Shown in pieces: positions 47,225 through 58,684 of a stretch of DNA of 64,000 bases (within the stretch, counting starts at the first letter, position 1; every line of letters starts with the position of its first letter). The position numbers were made by a program, and so were the translations under genes. The stretch comes from Maniola hyperantus. Lineage: Eukaryota > Arthropoda > Insecta > Lepidoptera > Nymphalidae. The notes beneath the pieces were generated by a model. That model did no database searches. It saw nothing but the letters and a program-made list of their open reading frames with translations, and had not been told where the DNA came from. The DNA lies in assembly GCF_902806685.2 (NCBI RefSeq), contig NC_048562.1, forward strand, positions 4,796,520 through 4,860,519. The letters run 5' to 3'.

Positions 47225-48888
47225 TATAGGTTTTTAAGGTTGTTTATGGAGATGAGTAGACCCAAGTGTTGGGTAATAGCTGTTTTGGGATCTTCCCTGA
47301 AGGTCCGGGCGAAAATTTCCATCTCCACTATGTCAATAGAGGCGAGGACGGTTTCTATTAATTTGAGATTATCCGCAGCGTTTGCCGCTGCGGATGTATG
47401 GAGCGGTTGCTCTGGCTGGGGCTGGGGCTTAGGCGTAGACGCGGAAGCCTTGGCCGGGGCTGGTTGGGCGGGCTTGGCCGGGGCTGGTTGGGCGGGCTTG
47501 GCCGGGGCTGGTTGGGCGGGCTTTGGCGCAGGGGGGTTAGCCCTGGGAAGGGGTTTTTCCCATGCGTTGGTGGCCGGAGCCGGCGCAGGGACGAATTTCT
47601 GGGCGGGTTGGGGAGCTGCAGCAGGTTTGCGGCCGGCCGGTTTGACCCTTCGCTTTTGCTCCTTGGGGGCTTTAGGGCATCCGCGATAATTCGCGGTGTG
47701 CCCTTGAGACCTGCAAAGAACACAGCTCGGGGGTTCCTCGGTAGGTTGCTTCCTGGGGCAGTCGGAGGTGCCGTGGTCCCCTAGGCACTTAACGCACCTG
47801 GGGTGGGCGAAACAATTCCTTGCGGAATGGCCGTACATCTGGCAGCGATGGCACTGGCCCATCCTGCCGCGGTTACGGGGGGGCTCTATTTTAAGACCCG
47901 TGAGGCGACACACCGATGTGATGTTATTGATTTTCTTACCCGCGGGGGTAAGTTCGAGGGTTACGAGCACCATCTCGTAGGGGGCTTTGGTTCTAGGATG
48001 GTACATCCTGTGAACCTCTAGTACTGGCAGCTCCTGGGAAAGGAGGTCTGTCTTTATGTGGTCGGTGTTCAGCTCCTTCGGAAGGCCGCGAATGACTACG
48101 CGTAAAACGCGTTCGTCGGGAAGAGCGTAGGTGTGGAACCCTACATTCTCTTGACGGAGAGTCTTGGTGAGAAGGCGATGGTCGCCTGAAGTTGGGCATT
48201 GAACTTTGATGCCCACTGCGGTCGAGCGGGCACTCGTGAACGCGATGCCCCGCTGGTCTAAGAGTGGCAGTATGCGCTGCCAGCTGAGTTTTTCCCTAAT
48301 AAAAAGGGGAGGGACTTTTTCCCTTGGCGGTTCCTCCATGGGGGAGTCTTCAGACTCCTCCTCGGAGGTCGCTTGGGAGGTTGTGGGTTGGTTACCGGGC
48401 CCTGAAGGGGCTGCAACGCCCACCTTTTTAGGTGGGTTTGCGTGCGACTTTGAGGCCTTCAGCTTTCGCTTCTGGGCCTTCGTCTGCACCGTCATGAATT
48501 CCTCTGTTTCAGAGGAGGCTGGGGACGTTTCGGAGTGAGGCTCCTTGGTCGGGATCGGTTTTTGGGCTGAAGGCCCGGCTGGGGTTTTGGAGTGAGGCTC
48601 CTTAATGTCGGTCGGTGTCACGGTCGGGGTATCGTCCTCCATGGCCGTGGCCGAGGGAGGAGATGCCGGGGGACGGTCGTAGCGCGTAGGCGTCCGACTC
48701 GCATGTACCTTAAATTTCTTAAGGTAGTTGGGGTCTCGGGTCGCGAGGTCGGCGATGAGAGCACTCATGTCGACGTCTTTGTAAAAGGTCTGGGGGAACT
48801 CCGAGCCCTGATGGGGCCCAGGAGCGGGTTGGTCGGGGTGGTTGGGGCCCATAGTGGACCCGGTGGCGCTAAAGGTCCTCCCTGCCAA
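47224..48888 (-). CDS. LINE ORF1: Gag-like zinc-knuckle protein (554 aa)
   Basis: RNA-binding protein of the LINE. The N-terminal half is Pro/Thr/Ser-rich and acidic. The middle part ('LNTDHIKTDLLSQELPV', 'VLVTLE') fits the domain that precedes the knuckles in insect LINE ORF1s. Three CCHC knuckles follow: CHRCQMYGHSARNC, CVKCLGDHGTSDC (one residue shorter) and CVLCRSQGHTANYRGC (one longer). Then comes an Ala/Pro/Lys-rich stretch with three 10-residue repeats of the AKPAQPAP type (about 47455-47525). Ends in TAA overlapping the ORF2 ATG. Confidence 0.9.
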   Translation of the reverse strand: MAGRTFSATGSTMGPNHPDQPAPGPHQGSEFPQTFYKDVDMSALIADLATRDPNYLKKFKVHASRTPTRYDRPPASPPSATAMEDDTPTVTPTDIKEPHSKTPAGPSAQKPIPTKEPHSETSPASSETEEFMTVQTKAQKRKLKASKSHANPPKKVGVAAPSGPGNQPTTSQATSEEESEDSPMEEPPREKVPPLFIREKLSWQRILPLLDQRGIAFTSARSTAVGIKVQCPTSGDHRLLTKTLRQENVGFHTYALPDERVLRVVIRGLPKELNTDHIKTDLLSQELPVLEVHRMYHPRTKAPYEMVLVTLELTPAGKKINNITSVCRLTGLKIEPPRNRGRMGQCHRCQMYGHSARNCFAHPRCVKCLGDHGTSDCPRKQPTEEPPSCVLCRSQGHTANYRGCPKAPKEQKRRVKPAGRKPAAAPQPAQKFVPAPAPATNAWEKPLPRANPPAPKPAQPAPAKPAQPAPAKPAQPAPAKASASTPKPQPQPEQPLHTSAAANAADNLKLIETVLASIDIVEMEIFARTFREDPKTAITQHLGLLISINNLKNL

Positions 48889-49178
48889 GGCAGGGAGGTG
48901 GGTACCTACGGTGTGGCCCTAATGTGAGTCCCCGCCCTTGGGTGACGGGGGTGTGAACCTATGCTGCGCTTAGACTAGTGTACTCACGGAACCTGGATCC
49001 TAGAACTACACTAATACTACACACAACGCAGGAACAATCCGATGGCACTGATGATCCAAGGGCACTTGCACTTGAAACACAGGGGCGAACACGCGCGGGG
49101 GGGCTCGAGTCGGAGAGCGCATGTACAGACGTCCGCACGGGGCGGATGCCGAACACGGAATGACCTTGAGGACTACCC

Positions 49179-49696
49179 GAGATGCCTAAAGAGATAATGT
49201 ATTCTCGACCTCGCTTCTTGATAGGCAATAAAGAGTTGAGTGCTAGCTCCTAAAGAGGAGCAGTCGCTACAAAACAATATCCTAATTCCTACTACACCTA
49301 ATTTGCTAAAAGTCCTCGGACTGATCGGCAATCACAAAATTTAAAAAAAAAAAAAATTCAAGACACCTGCCCTGCAGCAGTCACCGTAGTTTTTTTTTTT
49401 TCAAAAACAAACCGAATGTTGGCAACAACTGTTAACATTAGGGCGCCTGTACCCGCATTCTATAATATTGACAGTAATTTTATCGTGACCAGTAGGTACT
49501 TGCGTAACTTTGGAAATCTACGACCTTGACTTATTATTAGATTCAAAGTCCTGACTGACTGACTGACTGACTTATATATGTATATCAACGTAGGTACAGC
49601 CTAAGCCACTGGTTCTAGAGACATAAAATTTGGAGGGTGTGTTCTTTGTAAAAAGTAGGTATCCACTAAGAAAGGATTTTTTTGAAATTCTACCCT
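49179..49696. other. No gene seen; R2-like remnant at the end
   Basis: 49179-49290 continues the LINE target sequence ('gatgcctaaagagataatgt') and holds a hairpin 'gctcctaaagaggagc'. 49330-49410 has A and T runs. 49540-49696 resembles a degraded R2 in reverse ('gactgactgactgac', 'agaaaggattttttt'). Confidence 0.45.
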
Positions 49697-50180
49697 TAAG
49701 GGGACTCAGTTCAGTGCTTTCTTCATACAAACGTAGGAGGGAAATTACAACAATATTCGATATTGTACGAACAAAACTAAGAATTATATCGATTTATCTC
49801 GTCATTATCTAGGTTTATTGATACATAAAACATTGAAAAAAATATTGATTTAAAAGTTACGAGGCTCAAAAGATTCCTATTTTAACACTAAATTAATGAC
49901 AACTTTGGGCGTAAATAAATAAGATTAGGGATATGAAAATTCTAAAACAATTTATCATTAGACGTAGTTTATTTATTCATTAGTTGAAATAACTTTACTT
50001 TGCAAACATAAATTCAGCAGTTTTTTCTCAAAAATACTTTTCCTAAACCCTTTTCGCGCGCTTGATTTCGATGAAAATCATCGTGCCTCTCAACTTTCTC
50101 ATACAATGTCAAGTGAAAAGCAAACATGTTACCCACGTGCGCTGGCAATTTCGGTCTTGCGTCCTGCGTCACCTTAAGTG
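49697..50180 (-). repeat. Right arm of the 480-bp inverted repeat
   Basis: Reverse complement of 33989-34470, from 'aaggggactcagttcagtgc' to 'cctgcgtcacctta', near-identical with scattered substitutions. Confidence 0.85.
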
Positions 50181-50279
50181 AGTTTAATAGATGATGAAAG
50201 TTTGTATGAAAGTCCGTCATTTTTCAAGTTATTTCCATGAAAATTGATATTTCAGTTTTGGTCACAAATGAAGAAATAC

Positions 50280-50835
50280 GTGTTTCAGGTTTTTTCGAAA
50301 TTCAACCCCCACGTAGATTTTCTAAATTCCACCCGAGCGAAGCCGGGGCGGGGTAGCTAGTTTTTTTAAACTACAAGTTAGCCCTTGAATGCAATCTCAT
50401 CTGGTGGTAAGTGACGATGCAGTCTAAGATGGAAGTGGGCTAACCTGGAAGGGGTATGGCAGTTTTCAGTGAACCCATACCCCTTTGGTTTCTACACGGC
50501 ATCGTACCGGAACGCTAAATCGCTTGGCGGCACGGCTTTGCCGGTATGGTGTTAACTAGCCTCAGTCGAAGTCTCCCACTAGACCAGACCAGAAATTTAG
50601 AAATTATAAAATTCCAAACCCCTGCCGGGAATCGAACCCGGGACCTCCCACTAATAAGACAACAGCGCTTACCACTGCGCCAGTCGTCGTCTCTTCTCAG
50701 TTTGAGGGTTTAGGTCCACCACGCTGCTTAAGCAGACTTCATACATCGTTGAGCACATTACAGAAAATTCTCCCATCATGTAGGTTTCCTTTAAATAACG
50801 CAAGTCACATATCTATAAATGCGCGTTTTTAAAGT
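50280..50835 (-). repeat. Repeat tail, SINE T2 (reverse), SINE T1 fragment
   Basis: 50280-50360 is a degraded tail ('cgaagccggggcggggtagc'). T2 reverse at 50365-50690 carries the tRNA-like 'cgggaatcgaacccgggacc'. A T1 reverse fragment follows at 50700-50830. Confidence 0.65.
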
Positions 50836-51999
50836 CCGAAAAGCTTGTTAAAAATAAATATTATTGAACCCTTTACACTGTTTAATATTTCAAGCGGACC
50901 CCTAAATTCTCACCCCACAAAAATGGTCCTTCCGTTCGAAGAAGCTCATTCAAATAATTGCACAACACTTCAAATAACAACTACAAACTATTTTCAACCT
51001 TAATGTCTACCACTTAAAGTAAAAATTCCTTTATCAATTAATACTAGACTTAAGTCCTTTTAAAAATGTTAAGCTAATGAGCAAACTTATATTGTTCAAA
51101 GGATATACTACCTTAACTTAATTGAAATAAAGTTAGAAATCGAATAAATTGCAATTCATATAGCGCGTGCTAAACACAGGGGTGCGCGCGCGCCGTTTCC
51201 GAACCCTATTTTTTTTTTGAAAATGGAATGCTTCTAGTAGTTGACCGTTGAACGTTCGTATGAAAGGTCGCCTATTTAATATACAAAATGTTATTTTCAT
51301 ACAAAAAAATAACTTTTGAAAATTGTTAAAACTTATGGTGAAAAGTGTTTTTCGTGAAACCTGTATTTTGGTCTTATTTTAGTGCATAAAAAGTGTTATG
51401 GCTTATATTAATTTGAAGTTAACTGACTGAAATAATTAACTAAAATAACTAAGTGAATAAAGAAACTAAAACTGTGTATAACTGTGGTGTTATTATGAGT
51501 AAAAGTATTTTTTAACTTTAAGAAATTAAAATGTGAATTAGAGTGAATTACCTTGGTAGGTACTAACCATTGTGTAAAATGTGAATTAGTGTAAAAACGT
51601 TAACCATTGTGAACTAAGTAATACATAGTTTAATATTTATCCAATATTTTATGGTAAAATTTACAAAAATAACAATAATAATTTAAAGAGACAATTAGTA
51701 AATTAAGTACCTAACATTATTTTGTGGTAAAAAGTGTGACATAAGTAAAATAAGTGTTTATTTCAATATAAATGGTGTCTACTTATTCTTAAGTAATAAT
51801 AGTGAACTATGTGTTAACAAAAAAAAGTGCTATGGAAACTATTGGACCCTAACCGTTCCGCTTGCAAAGTTACCCTAACAGGAACCACAGTATAAGTGAC
51901 CCTTAAAACAAACTTATGTACTCTCCCTCAGCTTCGCACGGGCACCTTATTGTCACCTCAGAAAGATGCTCTATCTATCAGTGAAAGTTTGAACAAAAA
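50836..51999 (+). other. Upstream region of sanpodo; no gene seen
   Basis: AT-rich, almost free of the common repeats. 51180-51215 holds a GC-rich island ('ggggtgcgcgcgcgccgttt') in otherwise AT-rich sequence, a possible promoter-proximal mark. 51350-51800 is rich in 'gtg(a)aa(t)ta' words without an open frame, and may be a leader exon or promoter. Confidence 0.35.
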
Positions 52000-52009
52000 T
52001 AGTTTAGTG

Positions 52010-52260
52010 CTTTTTGAGATTAATGCTCTCAAACAAACAAACGTATCCGGTTGACTTAATGTGGTGTAGTGATTTTACTTACGATATAAGATACACTTAG
52101 TTCTGCTTTTTTGAGATTAGAGCTTTCAAATAGACAGACAGGTTAGGCTGACTTTAGGTATTAATTTATAGGTGTGAAGTGATCTTATGACGTTAAGAGA
52201 CTCTGGACTTAACTGTCTAAAGTTTTTGATATTAGAGCTATCAAACAGACGGACACGTTT
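52010..52260 (+). repeat. Three degenerate repeats upstream of the sanpodo ATG
   Basis: 'tttttgagattaatgctctcaaacaaaca' at ~52012, 'ttttttgagattagagctttcaaatagaca' at ~52107 and 'tttttgatattagagctatcaaacagacgg' at ~52224 (each quoted in part). Spacing 95-117 bp. They lie in the probable 5' UTR, and each can form a small hairpin around GAG-ATTA-CTC. Confidence 0.55.
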
Positions 52261-52315
52261 AACGTATTTACTTCATACTATGTAGTAGGTAAGTAAATAG
52301 AAGGAAAAGAAAAAC

Positions 52316-53127
52316 ATGGAGTCGCCAAAAATCGTTTACAAATACTATTCGAACCCAGCTTTTTGCGCCCAAAGTGAAGTAGTATTTCAAAAAGCATGTG
52401 TGACCAAAATAGTCTCACCGAATCGAAGAATGCCACCCTTAGGCGCGAATTCTCCAAGAAAAATGGAATCCAACAGAATACTAAGAACGGATATATCTGA
52501 TAATCCTCTAAGGATGTTCCAAGGGCGAAGGGAAGAACACGGTCCTCCAGAATTGCCGCCAAAACCACCGAAATATCAATTCCATAGACAAGCATCCTTA
52601 GTCTGTAAGCCGTCTCGCTCTGTTGTACGGTGTAGAACAAGGAGCGAGGATTTAGAAATGGCACAGTTCAGGCAGAAGCAGCAAGTCAAGTACGAAAGAA
52701 ATGCTGAGAGCGATGACTGTTTAGAAAATAATAGATCGAAAAACAGATACGTTAAATATAATAGAAGTATAGAAAATGATGATTTGGAAGATAATAGATT
52801 GAGGCATAGATACGAAATAGATGACGATGGCATAGACTATTCTCCCACTAAGAAGAGGATTGTAGAAGCAGATGAAAGTGAGGTAGAAGAGTATAATGTA
52901 GATGGACCAGACGAGCATGAGATGAAGGAAATACCGTCTGAAATTGTTAAGACTGTCAATGGGAAAACTCATAGGTAAGCAGAAATATCTGTTATAATCA
53001 ATCAATACTTATAATAAAACTGTAACAGGTCAAATTCTGTACATTGAATTATTTTGAAAATTTTTTTTCGAGGGCACTCTATAATCGATACTGAACCCAA
53101 AACTGTAATTTTTTTTCATTTTTGTCT

Positions 53128-53158
<31 letters not shown>

Positions 53159-56100
53159 GCCTGTATCACGGCCGCGCATCACGCTGAAACTACTGAATGG
53201 ATTCCAATTAAACTTGGTACGATTTGAGGTCATACTATGAGGAAGAATATAGGATACTTTTTATCCCGAAATTCAGCATGGTTCCCGTAGGAGAGGGGAC
53301 GAAAGTTAAAATGTATACTGAGTTGTAATTCATTAACGCGTAGTCCGATTTCATTCATTCTTTTTTTGTTAGAAAGGGGATATTTTAAAGATTGTTTCGT
53401 AAATATTTCAAGGTCATCGGTTTTTAACCGACTGTCAAAAAGGAGGTGGTTCTTTTTTCTACATCGATTTTTTTGAGGTTTCTGGACCGATTTGCAAATT
53501 TTTTTTTTAAATCAACAAAAAAAGTTTACGTCGTGGTCACATAAAAAATTCTGGATTCAACTCCTTAATCCTGATGCTGCAGGGTTACTGCACGCCTGGG
53601 TTATCAAGATTCAGGAAGTGTTCATAGTGAATTCATATTGTAGGTACCAAGCAACGACAACAATCCCGAAAAATCAAAGAGTTCCCGCGGGATTTTAAAA
53701 AACGTAAATCCACGCGGACGAAGTCGCAGGAATCAGTTAGTAATAATAATATAGACAAGAATACGATAAATTCAGCCAATCACAACAATTGAGATTGTTG
53801 CAATGGTTGATGCAGCTGTTCTGAAATCAGCCAGAGGTGCTGTTTTAAGACCTTAACTTATGCCCGCGCCTTCGACCGCGTGGACTACACATTTCAAACC
53901 CCTATTCAATTACCTAAACCTAAAAATTCATTTTTTTTATAATTTTTTTAGTGTTTACCTACACTTCAAGGAAATTATTAAATAACTCGATAACTGCAAA
54001 GTGTCGCTACTAGATGACATTAAACAGTCGCTTCAGTACTGAGTTAACATACATATCACCAATTTCGTCACTGGCAGTAAGCGAAACCGTGGCCCAGTGG
54101 TCAAGGCATCGGGCGCGAACCCAGAAGATGCAGGTTCGATTCCTGCCGGTTACGCAATTTTTGATATGTATTTAAAATTATTTACTAAAAATTAATTCCC
54201 TAAGGGGAAAACCCTTATTTAAAAATCATTGCTTAGCAGATGTCCACGTCATAATAGCTATCTATGTATACCAAATTTCAGCCCGATCCATCCAGAAGTT
54301 TGATCTGTGTGTTGATAGATCTGTCAGTCAGTCAGTCACCTTTTTCTTTTATGTATTTGGCTTCAAGTCTTTACTCATTAAAAATCTCTTCTTAGATACG
54401 CAATAGTCCCATCCGACGATGAAGACACGAGGAGGAACGTTACCTTCACATCACCACAGATGACCCAGAAGAACCTAATAGCGACCCAGAAGCTCCACGA
54501 ACTGCTGTCCACGCCAAGGAAACTGAAGAGCTATGCAAGCCAGCCATCTGTGAGGATCACTCCAAACAAGCTGGACAGTCCCAGATATCCTGGATCTCCC
54601 ATGAAGATTATATCCAGCACACCAACCCAGGTATGTGTTTATTCCGTCACAACCCTAAACGCTTAATTACTTGGCGGCACGGCTTTACCGGTTGGATGGT
54701 AACTAGCCATGGCCGTAGCCTCCCACCAGACCAGACCAGAGACAATTTAGAAATTATAAATTCCTAAATTGCTCCTATGAAGTAAGGAGGATTTGATGTT
54801 ATACTTAATATTAAAAAAGCTGTGATAGCCTAGTGGTTAGGATGTCCACCTTCTAATTGGAGGTCGGGGGTTTGATACCGGGCACGCACCGCTAACTTTT
54901 CGGAGTTATGTGCGTTTCAATTAATTAAATATCACTTGCTTTAACGGTGAAGGAAAACATCGTGAGGAAACCTGCATGCCTTAGAGTTCTCCATAATGTT
55001 CTCAAAGGTGTGTGAAGTCTACCAATCCGCACATGGCCAGCGTGGTAGAGTATGGCCAAAACCCTTCTCACTCTGAGAAGAGACCCGTGCTCTGTAGTGA
55101 GCCGGTGATGGGTTGATCATGATGAATTGCTCCTGCCGGTATTCAAACCTGAGGCCTCCCAGTTATAAGACCACAGTACTCATAACTGCGCCAGGGAGAT
55201 CGTCAAGTCATCGTAACTAACTAAATTTTTTAAGGTGCCTATTTCTTTCTTCTCAGGTCACACCTTCGAAGTCATGCGCGAACCTAACGCTAACTAGAAA
55301 TAGTAATACGTCACCCATTTCCCCAAAAGCTCAGCAGAAATTGAACTATGGTGTATCGGATTACGATAGACAGGATGTTTTCGTCACTAGCTTCAGAGAT
55401 AAGAGGGAAAGGAGTTTCGAAATGGATAGGAGGGAGACTAGCAGAGAGAGTAGGAGTGATAGGAGAGTGGAGCCGAGAAGAGATAAGAATACGGCCGTTA
55501 TCATGCCCAGGTAAATATTTTAATAACCTTAGGTAGGTATATGTATAGTATTCATAAAATACCCATCATTCAAATAATCAGAGTAATAATTAATTTAATT
55601 ATTAATAATAATAATTGATTTTTATGTGAAAATCCCATTGTACCAATATACCTGCGAAATAACATAATATTAAGTAAAACATCAATTAATCTTCTTGCAT
55701 AATTACTGTACCACAGTATAAAAAAATCAGTAAAACCAATATTTACCGGTCCCCACTCATAAAAATCAAGACATACGCCAGTCTGTCCAGCCAAGTTCTA
55801 ATAAGACAAGTTCTACTAAGAACGATAACGCGCTGGCAGTGTGACATTATGATTAAGAAAAGTTTGCCTTAAAGTCAATAGTTTTGCAATTTTATAATTT
55901 CTTACTCGATTTACTTACATATAATTTACATTATGAAGTTACTACAAAATTTGGCTTAAAATAAAGGTGTATATGCCTTCTTACTTTCAAAATAAATATA
56001 ATTTTACTAGATATATTAAAATATTTCGGGTAAAGGTACTGGTGAGATAAATCGATATCTAACTTAGTTTTAGATTTGTAACAACAAATAATAGAATAAT

Positions 56101-58684
56101 AATTTGGCACTGCTACTACCATGGTTAACTTAAGGTTTACCTTGTAAATTTTTATCTAATAAAGATTTATTATTATTATTTGTTAATAAGCTTAATTAAT
56201 ACGTTTTTATGGAGAAGCGTGTATCAAATGTAACCTTAAAACTGCGCCTCTTGCGGCTCTTATTAGGTCTTGCGGGACTTACGGCTATTGCGGCTCTTAC
56301 AGGTTTCGAGTTGTATACTTACCTAGTCCTCATTCGTTCCAGGGTAGCAGCGCAGTCACCATCAGTATACTCAGAAGAGACGATATACAAATCATTCTCC
56401 AGCCTAAAACCCAATGCCACAGCTGCGTCGCTGACTATAGCTGCACTGATGTTGACACTCTGTGGCGGCCTGACCACCGGCCTAAGCTTTTACATGATGT
56501 ATACTGTAAGTATAAGATTAATTTAATATTTTAAAAATTGTGCCAGTGAATTGTTCTTACTTCTTGAAATGAAATTATATAATACAAGACGTTGATAAAA
56601 ATCGTTGCGGGTGTGGCGGTTACCACAATAGAAACTAGATGGCGCTGTTCAATCGATGACGTAGTCCCGAACAAATGTACCGCCGATAGTAATCGCGCTA
56701 ACGGAGTTTTCTGCAATCTGGACTATATATAGAAGTTTCAAGATACAACCGTCGGCCCAGCTGGCGCTACCGAGCACAACCAACCGCTCGGTGGGAGATC
56801 TCCCCTTTGGTACGGTCGAGCCTGCACACCGCTCCCGTACACGGGCTTCTCAGACGGGCATTTGAAACTCTCCTAGCTTTAATTTTCAATAGCAATTTTT
56901 AAATTTAACTAATTACGGTCAAATAAATCTGTTTTATTTTTATAAAATGACTCAATATAAAATGAAATGTTTTTGCTGAGTGAAAAATAGTGGAAAATTA
57001 AAAAAAATAGATCATAACGTATCCCCGGATTAACAAGGACTAAACGTATTTTTGGTCCTATTTTTTTGCTTTATGCTTCTCTAAAGCTAAGTAAGTTATA
57101 GGTACATTTATTCCTAGTTAATTCTAGTCACAACCTAATTTTTTTATTGTAAAGTACTTGAGTACTTAAGTAACGAAAAAAATATGCCTCGATGCTTTTG
57201 AATCGCTTGCAGCTAAGCCTAATGATCTTACTGATATACCTACGTTATGGTAATTTTATACATAAATTTCATATTGTTTCAGATGGGACGTCGATACTAC
57301 CTGGACTTTGGTGTACTGTCTGGATTCACATGCTTCCTGCTTGGTCTGTTGGGGTTCAGGTCCAGAAGAAACCAGTTACTTCCCAATAGAAATTACATAT
57401 CTGGTGAGTTTTTACTAAATTCCTCATAGTATATGGATTATCTCCTACGTACCCAATCAGCTAATCGCCGTTTATTGGCTGCCATGGCCTAAATTCAATC
57501 AGAGAAACATTATTTTGTTTAGAGCCTTAGATATTTTTAAGACCTCAGTAACCAAATAGTCACCAACCAATACAAATAACTGATAAAATAATGACTACCC
57601 GCATAGTAATTTAGAAAATAAACTTTTTATAGCTTTTGCAACCATTTATGTGTTGAGTCTTTGTGGTTAATCCTTTATTATTGTGTGGTTTATAAACGCG
57701 ATTTAAAGATGCGGGTCGTTCTGTAAATATAAAGTAATGGCTTGAGAGTAAAACTCTAGACGAAAATAATTAATAAAACCTAAGAAAATCTCCGCTCGTG
57801 GAATGCTATTCCAGGGTGCACGGCTTCGACGGCTCTTAAGTGACTATTTATATCTCTTGTGAGACAAAGATTTTGCATAAAAGAAAACGAGGTGTTTACT
57901 TTATTTTAGGCCGCTGCGCTGTGCAAGCTGAATCGCATTTTATTGCGTGGTAACAAGAGTTGCGTTTTTTTTCATACCTATAAGTAGATACCTATAGGTT
58001 TTCACGAGCATAGCGAGCGCAATTTTTTTTAAATCTAATGAATTTTAAAATGGGACCTCCAACTACAAACTTTTTTTACTTACAGGAAACATTGTGCTTG
58101 ATTCAGATAATAAGGATTTCTCAAGGTTTGAAGGCTCCAAAAGGCCCAAGAACTGGGGCGGACCACCCGTTCCTTCACACTGTTAGTTTGCTAATCGTTA
58201 CTGCTAGGAAGCGTGTAGTCCGTGCAAAATGACTTCTCACGTGCCATTGTTCCTCTATGGGTTAACTGTCATGTCAAAAGTACGGTTTACCGTGGGTTTC
58301 CCTTTAAAATAAGGTCTAAAGTCTTACTTTTGAAATGATATTTGACACATAAAGTGAAAATGTGCGTGAAAACTGTTTTTTACGCATTATAATCTAAAAT
58401 ACTAAATCTTTCTTGTTTGTGCCTATTAAAAATAATAACTTTCATTCATCATTGTTTCAGGATACATCGTTCTCTCATCATTTTCCCTGCTCAGCGCATT
58501 CGGCCTACTCATCCTCCTAGTAGTCCAGCCCAAACCTGGTACAGCACTAAACGACATTACCTCAGGAGCGGTGTGCAGCATCAGCATACTGTCACTGTGC
58601 CTGGCCTCAGTAGGCGTGCTGGCTTCGTATTGCTGCGCTAGAGACCCGCCTGACAACAGAGTTGGTACTGCTAGATGGTATTAA
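52316..58684 (+). CDS. spdo: Sanpodo orthologue, Notch regulator (551 aa)
   Basis: Sanpodo is an insect four-pass membrane protein that promotes Notch signalling in asymmetrically dividing cells and is bound by Numb through an N-terminal NPAF motif. Six coding exons: 52316-52974, 54396-54630, 55257-55510, 56343-56505, 57283-57403 and 58461-58684. All have GT-AG borders and agreeing phases. What is seen: 'YYSNPAF' at residues 10-16 (NPAF 13-16), proline-rich PPELPPKPPK at 77-86, a long charged cytoplasmic tail to about 400, then four hydrophobic segments at about 410-436, 442-462, 479-500 and 512-536, and a short tail ending TARWY. Length and layout match Drosophila Sanpodo (about 565 aa). Start: first ATG of a long open exon. 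The identification rests on this architecture and motif, not on an alignment. Confidence 0.88.
53030..53740. repeat. Repeats in the first sanpodo intron
   Basis: 53080-53300 contains (tctg)n and 'tactttttatcccgaaattc', an R1-related element. 53425-53660 is repeat P ('ccgactgtcaaaaaggaggt'), followed by an R1 tail ('aaatccacgcggacgaagtc'). Confidence 0.55.
53855..54360 (+). repeat. R2 repeat split by an insertion
   Basis: R2 start at 53855-53915 and R2 remainder at 54185-54360. The interruption carries a tRNA-like segment (54083-54155). Confidence 0.5.
54083..54155 (+). pseudogene. tRNA-Arg-like pseudogene or SINE head
   Basis: 'accgtggcccagtggtcaag' and 'gcaggttcgattcctgccgg' match the D-arm and TΨC-arm of an arginine-type tRNA. 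The acceptor stem is shortened and the anticodon arm (cggg-cgcgaa-ccca) is imperfect. Unlikely to be functional. Confidence 0.4.
54650..55200 (+). repeat. SINE T2 split by SINE T1
   Basis: T2 pieces at 54650-54790 and 55130-55200 surround a T1 copy at 54815-55130. Nested SINE insertion in a sanpodo intron. Confidence 0.65.
56506..58460. other. Sanpodo introns; few repeats
   Basis: Introns 56506-57282 and 57404-58460. 56720-56880 has moderately GC-rich sequence ('gggagatctcccctttggta', a short inverted repeat) that I cannot assign. No genes. Confidence 0.4.

Larger units (their letters stand above)
44082..49165 (-). mobile_element. Full-length Jockey-like LINE (~5.08 kb)
   Basis: Target duplication TTGAGGACTACCC (13 bp) at 44069-44081 and 49166-49178. 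In element sense: ~277-nt 5' UTR (49165-48889), ORF1, ORF2, ~227-nt 3' UTR and a short A-rich tail abutting the left duplication (complement of 44082-44098, 'tttttgttgtgttgttt'). Both ORFs are intact, so the copy looks young. The GC content is much higher than that of its surroundings. Confidence 0.9.

Noticed and set aside
45156..48927. Several frames of 60-150 codons on both strands
   Set aside because: Shadows in the GC-rich LINE ORFs.
52278..53005. - strand frames of 85-128 codons
   Set aside because: Antisense to the first sanpodo exon.
56209..56342. In-frame ATG upstream of a sanpodo exon giving a Leu-rich N-terminus
   Set aside because: It reads through the acceptor of the exon 56343-56505 and has no promoter evidence; a short isoform is possible but unsupported.
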